Source of the DNA: Salisapilia sapeloensis
Taxonomy: Eukaryota; Oomycota; Peronosporomycetes; Peronosporales; Salisapiliaceae
Assembly: GCA_023334545.1 (NCBI GenBank)
Contig: JAADVB010000165.1
Span: forward strand, 1 to 43,197
Length of the DNA stretch: 43,197 nucleotides
Direction of reading: 5' to 3'
Below the pieces are notes generated by a model. The model saw nothing but the letters and a program-made list of their open reading frames with translations, did not search any database and was not told the origin of the DNA. The translations under genes were made by a program, and so were the position numbers. How positions within the stretch are numbered: the stretch's first letter is position 1; every line of letters begins with the position of its first letter. Positions 9,989 through 21,300 of this stretch are shown piece by piece.

Positions 9989-12315
9989 CTCGCGCTATCT
10001 GACGTAAGTCGAAGAGAGCTTGTTGTTGAGAAAGCAAAAGCTAGAATGAGCTTCCGGTTGTCCTAGGGCACATCAGGAAACAGACCAGCATAGCCTGAAT
10101 GATTGGCAATGCCAAGCCCAAGAGCACGGTCGATGATGTAAAACTTCGTCTTAAGCTTGTACCAGAAGAAACGCGACGACGCATAAGCCACAGGATTGGA
10201 TAACGTGCGAGGATCTTCTCAGATAGTGCTGATCGTAGGCGTGGTGCGTGCTTCCCACCAATAGCAATCCGCACGATTAAGATAATAAAATGCGTCTAGG
10301 GCCAAATTAACCTTTTATGCAAAAACAATACGATGAAAGGTGAGTGTGTACAATCAATACCTGCCTGGCTCACCGGCTGCCATCAGATTTCAGTAGTCGT
10401 TGGATCAATACTGAATGTGGCGGGCGCGTGGCACGAAGCAATCAAATTCCGTGTTGCATATGGATGGTCATTAGCGCCGAAATGAAAGCATGGGTATATT
10501 ATTCAGCAGAAAGCAATTAATGCATGCTTCATTAAGGCGATGGACGTAGATTAAGACTTGGTGATTGCTATTAATTTCTATCTCGGATTGACCAAGTGAA
10601 AGTATCAAAATAGCGTTTGATTATCAGTGGCGGCACCACGTTTGTAAGCAGGTGAAAACATCTGGGAATTGGTCACATTGGATGGTCTCATGCTGACAGA
10701 GCTAGATTACAGTTGAGAAAATAGCTGGGGATTTGCGAGCACAAAAAAACTCGTTATAATTGATTGTTTCTCTACGTAGTATACGTGCTTGGGGTTTTGG
10801 CCTGTAGTAGTTAAAGATTTTACCTTGTATTATGAATTCCTGCCCACAAGTGACCAGGTTGCTACCCTACGACCGCTAATATCACTATCTTTTTGTGCAC
10901 TGCACAGAACTGTGGAATGCCAAATCTTCAGTCTATGCACAAATCTGATCAACTACGAAGACATGCGAGGCTGTCTGACCTATCCGACTATTCGGTCAAT
11001 CTATCGTTCAACGCTATCCATTGCTTAAGCCATCCGCATTCCTAGTTTTCGTGCGTGTCAGGACGCATAAATCGGGCTTCATCCAGTCTGAACTATACTA
11101 CTGAAAGCTTAATTGTTTAATCAGTTTCTCATTGCATATGCGATGCGTTATCCAATCTGATTGCCACGTGCGTACGAAGGTCCTTAAAGTCATATTGGTC
11201 TCGCATTAGCCTGACGCATGCACAATCGTTCTAATAGCGAAAGGATGAAAAGTGTGCATGACAAATTAAGAAAAATGAATTAAACATCCATCCGACGAAT
11301 ATTTCTGCTCTGGTGACTGAAAGAATCATGGAGCTCCGATACAAATTGAAATAGGTTTTTGATCAAGCATTTGCTCCGACCTGAAAAATAGCCAATGCAA
11401 ACGGGATGTTCGCTGATAATACTCTTGATGCATTGATTTGTGCGTTGAATTGCGAGCACGGATGCATGCCAAACGATGGATGAAAGCCCGATGTTTCATC
11501 CTGTTTTCCAGACTGCGCTGTCGCATCTTTACAATCGTGCACAGTCTATACCTGAAGATGAATATTGAGTCCTCGCCAGACCCTTCGGTATAGTGACAGG
11601 ATGACCATGCCGATCACTTCTATGCATATGAAGAGTTGTAATCAAACAACGACAATCCGATGATACTGTCTTCGTCAATACACTACGATTTCGAAAACTT
11701 CTCGCAATTGCCTTTCGAATCGTTGTAAATTAAATCACGCGTAAGAGTGAAGCGAACTGTATGAACCACTACAGTTACCCTGCCAGATAGGTGCTTTTAG
11801 CTCTTCATTGGGTCATATGAACACTTCATAAACATGTATACTTGTGATAAGTCGTATGCCACGCATTGATCCTCAAATTTGTTAGAGCTTCATGCTTTCT
11901 ATTAGTGTGCTATAATTTCAATGTTACCTGACGTCATGATTTATACGCGGACTATGCTGTAATTTATCATATCGTATCAAAAGTAGCAGCGTCAAAAACT
12001 AAAATAAATTAAATTTGTATTGAAGCACATGCAGGAGCAAAAACGATAATAATTGCTTCACCAACGTGTAACCAAACAATGGTAGCAATATTTACACTTT
12101 TTGCCGAGTGAATGTTAAGTTTGGCCAAGATTTCTACGAAAGTATCTGGGTTGCTTATCCACTGAGACGCAAAAGTAGTTTTACAAAACTAGCACGATAT
12201 TGATATATGTACTAACATATAAAATAGCGAAACATATAAATAAATTGACTACTCGTTGTATGTGTATGCATACTACACTGTAGTGCATATAGCGGACAAC
12301 AAAAGTTGACACGAA
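9989..12315. other. Long intergenic stretch; possible relic exon near 10063-10230
   Basis: About 2.3 kb between the ferric reductase and TMEM50. The proximal part is the reductase promoter. On the minus strand, 10063-10221 holds a 52-codon frame (stop TAG at 10063-10065) with protein-like composition (NPVAYASSRFFWYKLKTKF, then YIIDRALGLGIANHSGYAG), preceded by an in-frame TGA and no clear start. It could be a terminal exon or a gene relic; I do not recognise it. It overlaps the reductase initiator. The rest, roughly 10300-12300, is AT-rich with only frames under 80 codons and no recognisable features. Confidence 0.35.
10043..10049 (-). promoter_or_regulatory. Oomycete-type initiator candidate for the ferric reductase
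   Basis: The minus strand reads GCTCATTCTAGCTTTT. The core TCATTCT fits YCAYTYY, and the context GCTCATTYY followed by a T-rich tract matches the combined oomycete initiator/flanking element. It lies 55 nt upstream of the ATG at 9988, which agrees with the chosen start. Confidence 0.45.
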
Positions 12316-12781
12316 ATGAGTTCGAGCAAGATTGGCAGCTACGCTGGAGGCTTGCTTTTCGGTATAGCCTGGTGGATCTTTATTGATGGCGCGATTGCAG
12401 CCCCTGCCGATGTGCCTATTGATTTCACCAAGTACGTACCCGGCCTAATTTCGACCCTTGCATTTTTCCTGTTAAACACCCTTGACTGGGAAATGCTGTC
12501 TTCCTCTTCCATTGCGTATGGGCCTGATGCTGCATCTCGAGCCAGGTATTTCGCATAATATAAATCTATCCTGCTTTTACATATCCTGACATAAATGCAG
12601 AGTTTTTGTGATTTGCTGTGTCGTGCTATCTTTCGCTGGATTGGCTGGCGGCATCATGGTGTTGACAAAGACAGACTGGGGCGAAGACAACTCCAAGTAC
12701 CCAGGGATTGCAATCTTACTTCAAAATGTATTTCTTTTGCTGGCCACATTCACCATGCGGATTGGCACGTTGAAGCTGTAG
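12316..12781 (+). CDS. TMEM50/UPF0220-family membrane protein, two exons
   Basis: Exons 12316-12545 and 12601-12781 join in phase 2 across a 55-nt GT-AG intron to give 136 aa, close to the about 157 aa of animal TMEM50. Helices are visible at GSYAGGLLFGIAWWIFIDGA, VPGLISTLAFFLLNTLDW, RVFVICCVVLSFAGLAGGIM and YPGIAILLQNVFLLLATFTM. The family hallmarks are the GWW/AWWIxIDxA helix start, the second helix with a polar N, and the YPGIAxxxQN motif before the last helix. TMEM50 proteins are small ER/Golgi four-span proteins, seen with cornichon-like cargo receptors in some systems. The stop lies 36 bp from the stop of the convergent ankyrin gene. Confidence 0.9.
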
Positions 12782-12817
12782 CTAGCTTAAATAACGAAGT
12801 GAAAGCACTGTCTCGTT

Positions 12818-15800
12818 TTACTCGTCGTCATCTCCAGATAAACCTTCATAGCATGTTTTACCCGCAGCATTCGGGATCGTGTCATCAGCTCCTTTCTCTA
12901 TTAGATAATTTGCCATATCTCTGTGGTTGTACTCGATCAGATAATGCAAGGCCGTGTTTCCGTGGATGTTCTGTCAAGGATGAACTGTTATTACTCGATC
13001 AGCAGTATATGTGTATAAGTCGTACCTGAGCATTCATATCCACTCGCCGTCGCATTAAAAGCTTTGCAATCCTCTTGTCTCCCTGTTGACATGCGAGGAT
13101 AAATAAGGAGTTACCATGGTCGTCTCGAACATTCATGTCCACTCCATCGTCCAGCAGAGTTTCGAGCTATATTTTGAAGACATTTCTAAGCAACAGTATA
13201 GTATATGACGAAAGCGTGCATACCCCTGAAATGTTGTTGGTTTTGGCACAAAGCAATGCTTTAGCCACCTTGTTTAATTCCGAATTTTGCGCTTCTGTAA
13301 CATCTTCCTCATGGGAGTTGCCGACTTTCTTAGATTGAACGTCTAGTCTTCGCATTTTCTCGTAAAGATCGTTCCTTATTTGTGACGTGAACATCGTCTT
13401 TAGCTCCGGATCTAGCTCGTTTATTGTATAGGCGCTGCACTCCCATGGTTTTCTTATGCCTACTGGAGATGGTCTATTCGTGCAATTGATCCACGCATTT
13501 CTTTCTCTTTTTTCATCCGCAGCCACAACATGGGTTCCATATACGTTTTCATGAAAATTTGGAGTCAGTCGAGGACATCGATATCGACGCCACCCTTGTC
13601 CATAAGAAAGTTTTCTTTCACCGTTCAAAGCTCTCTTCTTTTTATGCAAAGATCTTATCTTTAATTGCATATTCTCTCGGTTATCTCCCTCCTCCTTTAT
13701 CATCCGCATCAGCTCACTATCCTCTTCTTCATTACTCAAGCTGTCTTCAGCTGCCTCTGTATTGTCTTCCATATTAGAGGGAAAGTCATAATCGTAAGTG
13801 CTAGCTATTGCCTGCTGGCATAGACCGAGTTTTTCTTTCAGTTTTTCGAGAAACTCTTCATTTGCTAATAGGTTTTCAATTAAACCTTCTTGATCAGAAG
13901 CTTTTTCAACGTCAACAGTCGGAGTTGGATCGGTTCGCGAGCTGAGAGGGTACGTTTTGCGCTCACTGTCAGTTAAACGAAATCCTTCTGGTTTGTCGAA
14001 CGTACACCGATCGCGTACATGGACAGCATTGCTTTCAATCGCAAAATAAAAAGCAACTTGGCTCTCACGAATCATTCGTTGTTCCCATTTCCCACATGCA
14101 CCAGTTGCGTCAGACGCTGCGAGCCTATCTTCCCACTCTTTATTTTCTTCCAATATCACCTTTTCATCGTCTTCTATATGGTTAATTTGTTTCTGCAACC
14201 AAGCCTTTTCCCTCGCTTGCTGTCTTTCAGCTTCCTCCTTTTTAGCAGCAATCAATAGACGCCCTTGTTCCAATCTTACTTCGATCGCTTCCATTTGTCG
14301 TTTAATTTCTTCTTTCTCTCTTTCTTGAACCAAGCGGTCCAGGTGCTTGGATAGCTTATGTACATGCACATCCCGCATCATTTCGTGCGTTAATAAGATG
14401 ACGAAAAAGCTACAATCCGGGCGCGAATAAAAGATTCCGTTCGGATTACTGATAATATCAATGAAATCCTTTGCAATTCGTCTTCTGGTTAACTCTCGAT
14501 CCTCTTCCTCGATGGAGTGCCACGTTGATCTTCCACATTTCCCGACAGTATTTGGCTGAGCCAGTTGGACAGCACACATGCGAGCACTGACGTCAAAATC
14601 CGGCTCAACAGCGTTGACTGCAATTAAGCTGTCTCGAAAGCCACGTGACCTCAGCAGTTCGTCCTGATGTTGCAGCTTTATACAGAGTGTGTCTTTATCA
14701 TAATAGAAATAAGGGTTATGCGTCAAAGTTGTGGGTGGATATCGTCCGTCGAGGTTTGAGAGTAGTTTAGCTTTCTGTAGCTCAACTGTCAGAGAATGCA
14801 TGACCTCTGGTATGTAGCTAGGCTGGAAAAGTACGTCGATATACCCTTGATTTCTTGGGTGATGTATACTTCTGTCCGGCGGATGTGGCGTTGAGTACTC
14901 GTGAATCCAAGCTAGCAAGACTGGAGCCCGTATGGTTGCATCCAAAGCCATCACCAGTTTAACAAGAACAGTGTTGGATGAAGATGTTTTCGGGTCCCGC
15001 TCGAAAAGTGCCAATGCTCTTGTCAGGTCCATGTTTCGGATACCGTCCAACTCGAAGTACTTTTCGTTGGAATCAACAATACATCGAAGAAGCGGAGCCT
15101 TGTTCTGTAATTGAGCTCCCAATACCTTATTAAGTAAATTCGGACACGCATCTTCGTCCCACTGACCACAGACTAGCAATGAAAGAGGAAGTAGTTGAAA
15201 GTCTGTAATGTCGATCTGCTTATTCTCTATGGTAACTCTAGATCGGTCCGTGTGATTTCCATCACGACTCTTTGGTGCTCTCGCATGACGAAACTGCTGA
15301 TATGCATCATTTAATGGCTCGACATGTGCCTTTGATCTCCTCTCTGAAATGGACTGAATTTGCGAGTAGCCTCTAGAAATAGAAGCGATGTCCTTTCGAT
15401 CCTTTAAACCGTTCTCATCGTCATAGTTTTTACTGTGATTAAAGTGATCCAGGTTTGTCAGCCAAAAATGGTTCACATCAAAAATATACGTCTTCTTCTC
15501 GTTAAGCAGTCTTGTGCTTTTCTTCGTGGACAGATTGGCAAGGTCAATCTGATTGTGTGCTTTGTCGTATACCGGGTGTCGTTCGTTGAAAGCTTTAAGC
15601 TTAGCCTGTTCTTCTGGGTCTTCTGTCTGCTGTATCTGTTCAATCGTTTGGTGATATTGGATTTCGCGGTTTACTTCACATCGATATAGGTTGTATAAAT
15701 CTCGAAGTGACCAGCTCTGTGGATGGAAGTTTGGCAACTTTTGATGCCTAGGGAGTATTTGTCGATGATGATTGCATCCAGTTCGCCGTTGAGGATTAGA

Positions 15801-16430
15801 CCAACAAGCTAGACACATCCGAGTTTCGACACTGTGACCCGGTTTCTGAATGTTAACAATCTTTTTCTCTCGAAGACCAATTAGCTCGAGCATAGCTTCC
15901 ACACCGTCCACTTGTTCAATCAATGATTTATTTGTTGTAGGTTTTGAGACTGCTTTCGACAGTGGCGATTTCATCAGCTTTTGCACCATTGCCACTTTTC
16001 TTTTCGTCGCAAATCTTTCACTTTTGCTGTACACAGGAGGAAGCTGTATGTTGTTACTTTTGGCTATTCTGCCATCAGTTAAGCTAATAGAGTCTGGGGA
16101 GAGCACCGGAGAGCTATGAATCTTCGGTAATTCACCTTTAGAGTTTATTGACTCTGTCTTCGTATTGGGTCGCTCCTTGTTGTTAGACTTTTTGGAAGGG
16201 CTATCCGATGCATTTCCAGCCTTGTAGTATTGCTTCAGCTGGTCTTTTGTAATAGGATTGAGTTTGGAAGGAGAAGAAGTTTCATACTTGTGTTTGGATT
16301 TGCCTTGTTTCTCCTTCAAAAGCTGGATGCGCTCCTTCAGTGCATTCTCTGTTTGCTTCTTGTTATGATTCTTAAGTACGCGGCGTGCTACGTTCTCGAC
16401 GCCGTTGATGAATTGATCCAAGTCACTCAT
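12818..16430 (-). CDS. Large coiled-coil protein with C-terminal ankyrin repeats, three exons
   Basis: Exons 13224-16430, 13026-13166 and 12818-12970 splice in phase 0 (57- and 55-nt GT-AG introns) to about 1166 aa. The first exon alone ends without ankyrin repeats; splicing adds LETLLDDGVDMNVRDDHGNS, RIAKLLMRRRVDMNAQ, then NIHGNTALHYLIEYNHRD and ANYLIEKGADDT, two to three ankyrin units ending at an acidic tail GDDDE. The N-terminal 180 residues are Lys/Ser-rich and probably disordered. Around 204 there is a Cys/His cluster, CLACWSNPQRRTGCNHH, that could bind zinc. Residues 695-765 form a charged coiled coil. The frame continues upstream only to a TTG, so I chose ATG 16428-16430. I do not recognise the family; the layout recalls ankyrin/IQ scaffolds of cilia, which is inference. 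Codon use is clearly A/T-richer than in the cellulose synthase or VPS13 genes. Confidence 0.85.
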
Positions 16431-16619
16431 AACATACGAAAAGTCTTTTACGACCCACAAGACAAGTAGTGTATTTTTATTGTCATTTCCGTTTTGAATC
16501 TACTGACTAGCGGCTAGCTAAAACGAATACAAAAGAGCACATATATTCTACTGATATCCCTACCATAAGCTCAAGAATTTATCGATGTAGGTGACTATAC
16601 ATACGAATAGCGCATGCGC

Positions 16620-17175
16620 TCAAGTCTTTTCATCCACATTGCTCCCAAGCAATTACTAGGATATCTTCAATTCCATATCTCAATTCGCCACGCTTTGGCA
16701 GTCGCATCTTGTAGCTCTGTACAGATTCTTCGTAGAAAATCAAAGTCATGCCAGCCTTCACGCGTCGACTTCATCGGCAGCCTTGCATCAAGTGGTTTAA
16801 CAATGCAAGACAATTCAGTCACAATGCGTTCATTCTCCGTTTATCTGGCGCAAGCTGGCAAAAAAGTGACCTCCAGGAAGACCTGGCCTCCCCAGACGTC
16901 TTGCACTTTGAGCGTGGATTGCCGATTTGCGGTTTCTCGTGGTATGGTAAATCGGAGAATGAACAGCATTGTGCAAGGCTCAAAAGTAAGAGTAGATATG
17001 GTTTTAGTTTGGATAGTCAAAAGGTCCTTTCGGACTATGCTGGATAGATGAAGATAGAGAAAACAGAGAAGATACGAAGCAACTACGATACACGCTGTGT
17101 AACGCAGAAAGCTTCGAAATCTCGGTCACTTACCTCTTCCATCTACCATCTTTCGAAATGCACCATGGAATCAAT
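16620..17175 (-). CDS. Probable exons of an unresolved gene (minus strand)
   Basis: A strong donor (GAAGAG|GTAAGTG, donor at 17133) and acceptor (TATCCAG|C, ending 17040) define a 94-nt intron. Across it the frame reads ISKDGRWKSIVRKDLLTIQ, then FILRFTIPRETANRQSTLKV and QDVWGGQVFLEVTFLP, ending at TAA 16841-16843. A second open stretch follows in another phase (TENERIVTELSCIVKPLDAR down to AWRIEIWN and TGA). The alternating hydrophobic pattern is beta-rich and C2- or calpain-domain-III-like, but I cannot name a family. It may be the 3' part of the gene that begins at 18245; exons between 17175 and 17450 are not resolved. The plus-strand frames over the same bases look like shadows. Confidence 0.4.
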
Positions 17176-17452
17176 CAGCTTTCCTCACCACTACTTCTAC
17201 CATTCTAAGAACTGCCCAGCAAAGTGCTCTTCGCAATGTATTACCGTTAATATAATTTCGGAAATCTTGAATTGTACATTTAAAGGTCTAGCGATTCAAT
17301 GAACCGCTATAGGAAAGTTTGAGTAGAACCAACAACAGTTTTGTGCGAATTCGTTTTCATTTAGATTCGTCGCTCGAATACCATGATTTCGTGCGTTCAC
17401 ATCTAATTTGGAAGCTTTGCGCACAAATGCTTTATTAATTTATCTGTCACTT

Positions 17453-18245
17453 CTAGGCTGACAATGTTGAGTCTTTCTTGGATCGAGAACTATCTGAAAA
17501 CGAGATTTTAGGCATGGACTCAATAAAGTTGCTTCGTGAACTTCCAAAATCCTTGTTGCGGACCCTAAAAATGAACATATTTGTTTGATATTTGGCTAGC
17601 TTTGATAAAAACGAGGTACGAATTGCGTTGTGCAGGATGTACCTGAATGAGGTATCATGAAACGAAATGGAGTCGTCCTTGACACTAGGGCTTGATGTTG
17701 TAGTTACGTCAGAGATATGCATGCCGAGCTTGCGCTTTTGACTCGGACTGTAAGTAGCTGTTTGAACATCATTAGGTTTAAATTTATACACAATTAACTG
17801 ATGACCCAGGCTTCCTACCTTCATTATCCAAATCGAGATTGTCCGTTCTTGTTCTTCGTTTGCCGTTTACCTTTCTGTCCGGTGAGGATTTTGAGACGGA
17901 GATATCGTGAACTCCCAAGTGACCTGGAGGTGGTAATTCGTACACCCACCATGGAACCAGCGAGTCATCATCCGCACTTTTAGTTGAAGTATTGACGATT
18001 TCCAGTCCGCTGACACTAAGAAGAGGACTCACGTGAATGGAGTTGTTTGCAACGGAATCGGCATCAATTGTTAAATTGGTCTTTGTTCGAAGACGTAGCG
18101 GACGCTTTGACTTTTTAGTATTGCTTAAAGCACAAGTTGTACCAGTTGCTGTCTTGCCCGGTTCATCGTGCTCCTTGTCGCCACTTAAATTATGCTTTTC
18201 AATTCGTATATCATTGCCACGATCTTTCTTGTTGCTTGTGGACAT
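17453..18245 (-). CDS. 5' exons of a multi-exon gene of unknown function
   Basis: It starts at ATG 18243-18245 (MSTSNKKDRGND). The simplest in-frame model uses exon 17924-18245, a 70-nt intron (17854-17923), exon 17643-17853, then a 78-nt intron (17565-17642) that may also be retained in frame, and continues from 17564. Readable blocks are a Lys/Ser-rich N-terminus, LVPWWVYELPPP, then ERTISIWIMKVGSLGHQLIV and YKFKPNDVQ. The frame shift between the two longest open frames is what forces the first intron; without it the protein would break. The frame closes at TAG 17453-17455 unless another intron precedes it, and the exons at 16620-17175 may belong to the same gene. Only 97 bp separate its ATG from that of the TPR/IQ/LRR gene, so they probably share a bidirectional promoter. 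Function not recognised. Confidence 0.55.
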
Positions 18246-18342
18246 GATGGCAAGATTTTTAGATGTCTTCTATCGAGTGGAATAAGGAATCGCAGCGATC
18301 TTGAACGCATGCAAGCGACGATTCATCCAGGCGTTTTTCATT

Positions 18343-21300
18343 ATGAAATTTGGCTCGATTTGTCCAGTAGCTTCTTCCGATATAAATAAAAAAAAGCAAG
18401 ACGGTGAGATGCTTCTCGAAAAGTTATTGGATCCGAATGAGGCTCTCCGACGGCGTCGTATCCGAGCTCGAATCATATATAAGAATCGAATTAAGCGAGA
18501 AGTAAGCAAGGGAAATAAACCTCGTCTTCGAGCTAAGCGTCCTCCGAAAGATGACGACTTTACTCTGCCTATTCATGAAGATGCTAGACCTATGGATTTT
18601 GAAGAAAGAGTTCGAGAAAGTTTGAGTCTTGTCACTTCAAAGAAAGCGACAGGTACTTACCGTACCATTGACGATGGAAACTTGGACGCAAGTGCAGCTA
18701 TATACGAATCTGTGACTGGAATTAATCGAGATGGTCGTGATATAAGCTTGGAACAAGTACAGATGGACGAGATGCTTCTGGAAGTTAAGAATGATAAGAG
18801 GCGTGTAGATATGCCGGAGACGCAGATAGCATCGGCAAGTGTTAAAAACAAGTTGCCATTTGAGAAGAAGCCGTCAGTGCTGGAGAAAAGAGAGGTGAAT
18901 GAAAGTGTTCAAAAGCAATGGATGAATGTATTCAGAGGGATCATGATAGAGAAGCACCGAAGTGTACTCGCGAAAACGCCAGATCGAAGGTGGAGACAAC
19001 AACGCCTGGGCTTATTGCTGTATCGAACAGAACATTATTACGAAGCGTATCAGCATTTACGAAAAGCGATTGAATTAGGAGATGATTCAACGATTACATG
19101 GCGTCGTTTTGCTCAAAGCTCCATGAAGCTGTATCTCGTAGATGAGGAGGAACACTGGGGAAAGTTATGGGACGCTAAAAGCACTTATGAGTGGATCCTA
19201 CGACACGTTGAATGTATGCTTAATCCATATATTTTGTTGGAGTACGAGCAAGTCATTGAGAAAGTGGGGGGTTTTAAATTGGCCATGCAAATCTGTGGGA
19301 CTTTGATGACTGCATTTACCAGCTTTCAGCGGAAGCAATATGTTCAGCTAAGGTTCGTTATCCTTCACAAGTATTACATGTGTCAAAACAAGCACCAGGA
19401 TTTTGATGTTGAAACGATATTGCGGAAGTGCGTAAGTATACTGGAAACCTTCTTACTCGACGATTCCTTCACCAAGGTACGCCGTTTATGCATTCTTGCA
19501 CAGTAATTGTGGACACTAAAGTGAAGGTATTCAACTAGAGCAACCAATACGTGATGATCTTGTATCTCCATGCGCGAGTTGCAGAACTTTTACATGTACA
19601 CCTTCAAACGAATCGAGACAAGGCATCGAGAAATATTCAGTATCATCAAATCTCTCGCCATTCCTTTGAAGAAGTGTACAAGCTTATTTGCCACCATAAG
19701 GTTGATGCTCTTTCATTGCCAGATGATGGCAAGTCCTTCGCATATTGGCGAAAGAGTTCTGACGCATTTTTGAATCTGAGTGAGTACTTTTCGAAGGTTT
19801 TAAAAGAGCCGCTTGTTGCTGCTGATGCTATCTATTTCGCGCGAGAGCTCAAGAAAAACAAAGATGAACCCGAAATCCTACTTTCTTTGGCGAGAAATGC
19901 ATACGATTGTAACCAAATGGAGAGTGCGATCAAGTATATGGAGAAAGCACACGAGTATTGCCCTCTTCTAGAAGAAGCTCGCGAAAGTCTTTGTGCTTGG
20001 TTTCCAGAAAAATGGAAGTACGAACTTTAGTAACTTGGTAAAGAAGAAATTGACTGACGTACACGTAGAGATCGATTAGATTTGGAAGACGCTTGCCAAG
20101 TTCACATCGCTCGGGCATTTCGGGGCTACTGGGATCGAAAGAAAGCATCTCATAGATATAGAACCCAACTGCAGGAAGCGCAGAGAGATTATGACCAGTA
20201 TATTATGAACTTGAAAGCTCGTCGGGATCTGTTGCGGCTTGCTCCACATGTTTACAAACCTCTCTTTGACATACAGAATGAAGCAGCCGTAAGAATACAG
20301 AAGCAGGCAGCCCAATACTTACAGTATGCAAGGATACGCTGGAAGATGATGGAGGAGGAAGAGAAGACGATCAACGCTTATGTAAGACACATTGGCATTT
20401 CCTATTTGGTGCTCTGTAATGACTCTTTGGTAGAAAGCCAAGTACAAAACGCTCAAGTATCGGTACAATCAAAACGTTCGGAAGCAACTTATCCGGATCG
20501 TACCAGAAGAGTATCAAAAACGATTCTTGCGAGAAGAAATTGCGGCCCATACCATCCAGGTAGAGGCCTTGCCATCTATTAGCTCGTAAATATATTGCTA
20601 ATCTTTTGTTGACAGCGATGGTACCGTGGTGAACGAGTGCGAGTGGACTATCGATTTATGCACAGACAACATCGACTTCAGCTTCAAGAAGAGATCAACG
20701 CATCCGTTGTACTCCATTCTTTCTTTCAATATGTGAAACAGAGACAGTTTAGTCGTGATCGAATCCGGGTGTTTATCCGAGAAGCCAAGTTTCTCGTTCA
20801 GCTAGTCGAGAGGCAGTATTGTGTGTTTAAATTTCGTGTTGCGATTGATGGGCATATCCAAGCTAAAAAAAAACGACGTGCTTTAAAACAGCAGGAAGCA
20901 GCTCTCATACGCAAGAGTGCTACATCCATCCAAAGAGCTTGGCGAAAACATCATGGGTGCACGTCGCAATGTGACTTATTCACCTCACAATCTTCATCTA
21001 ATTTTGCCCATGATATGCTGGAGAGGCTGCACAGGGACGAGATGAGGGAACAGGAAGAGTTGGAGATAGCAAGAAAAGAACGACAACGTATTGCAGCTAC
21101 CTGTCTCCAGTCTCAACTGAAAGGATGGTATACACGCTGTTTGATGCGAGGTGTCTGTAGTGACCTGATATCGACCTTTGAGCCGCGTGCAAGTCGAATA
21201 ACAGCGTTTATGGCAAAATGCGAAGATCGAATGAGTCTGCTTTTGTCGGATATGTACTCAGAGGAGGACAGAAAGATGTACTTGATTCGACACTTTGGCG

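Noticed and set aside
10041-10274. 77-codon minus-strand frame upstream of the ferric reductase
   Set aside because: Composition is Arg/Ser-rich and shadow-like; the bases hold the reductase initiator and a different, better-looking frame.
16614-17302. Plus-strand frames of 84-145 codons
   Set aside because: The minus strand over the same bases has a strong donor/acceptor pair and a more protein-like frame.
18301-18342. Upstream extension of the TPR/IQ/LRR protein
   Set aside because: The frame begins with TTG, not ATG, and the extra residues carry no motif; ATG 18343 is preferred.
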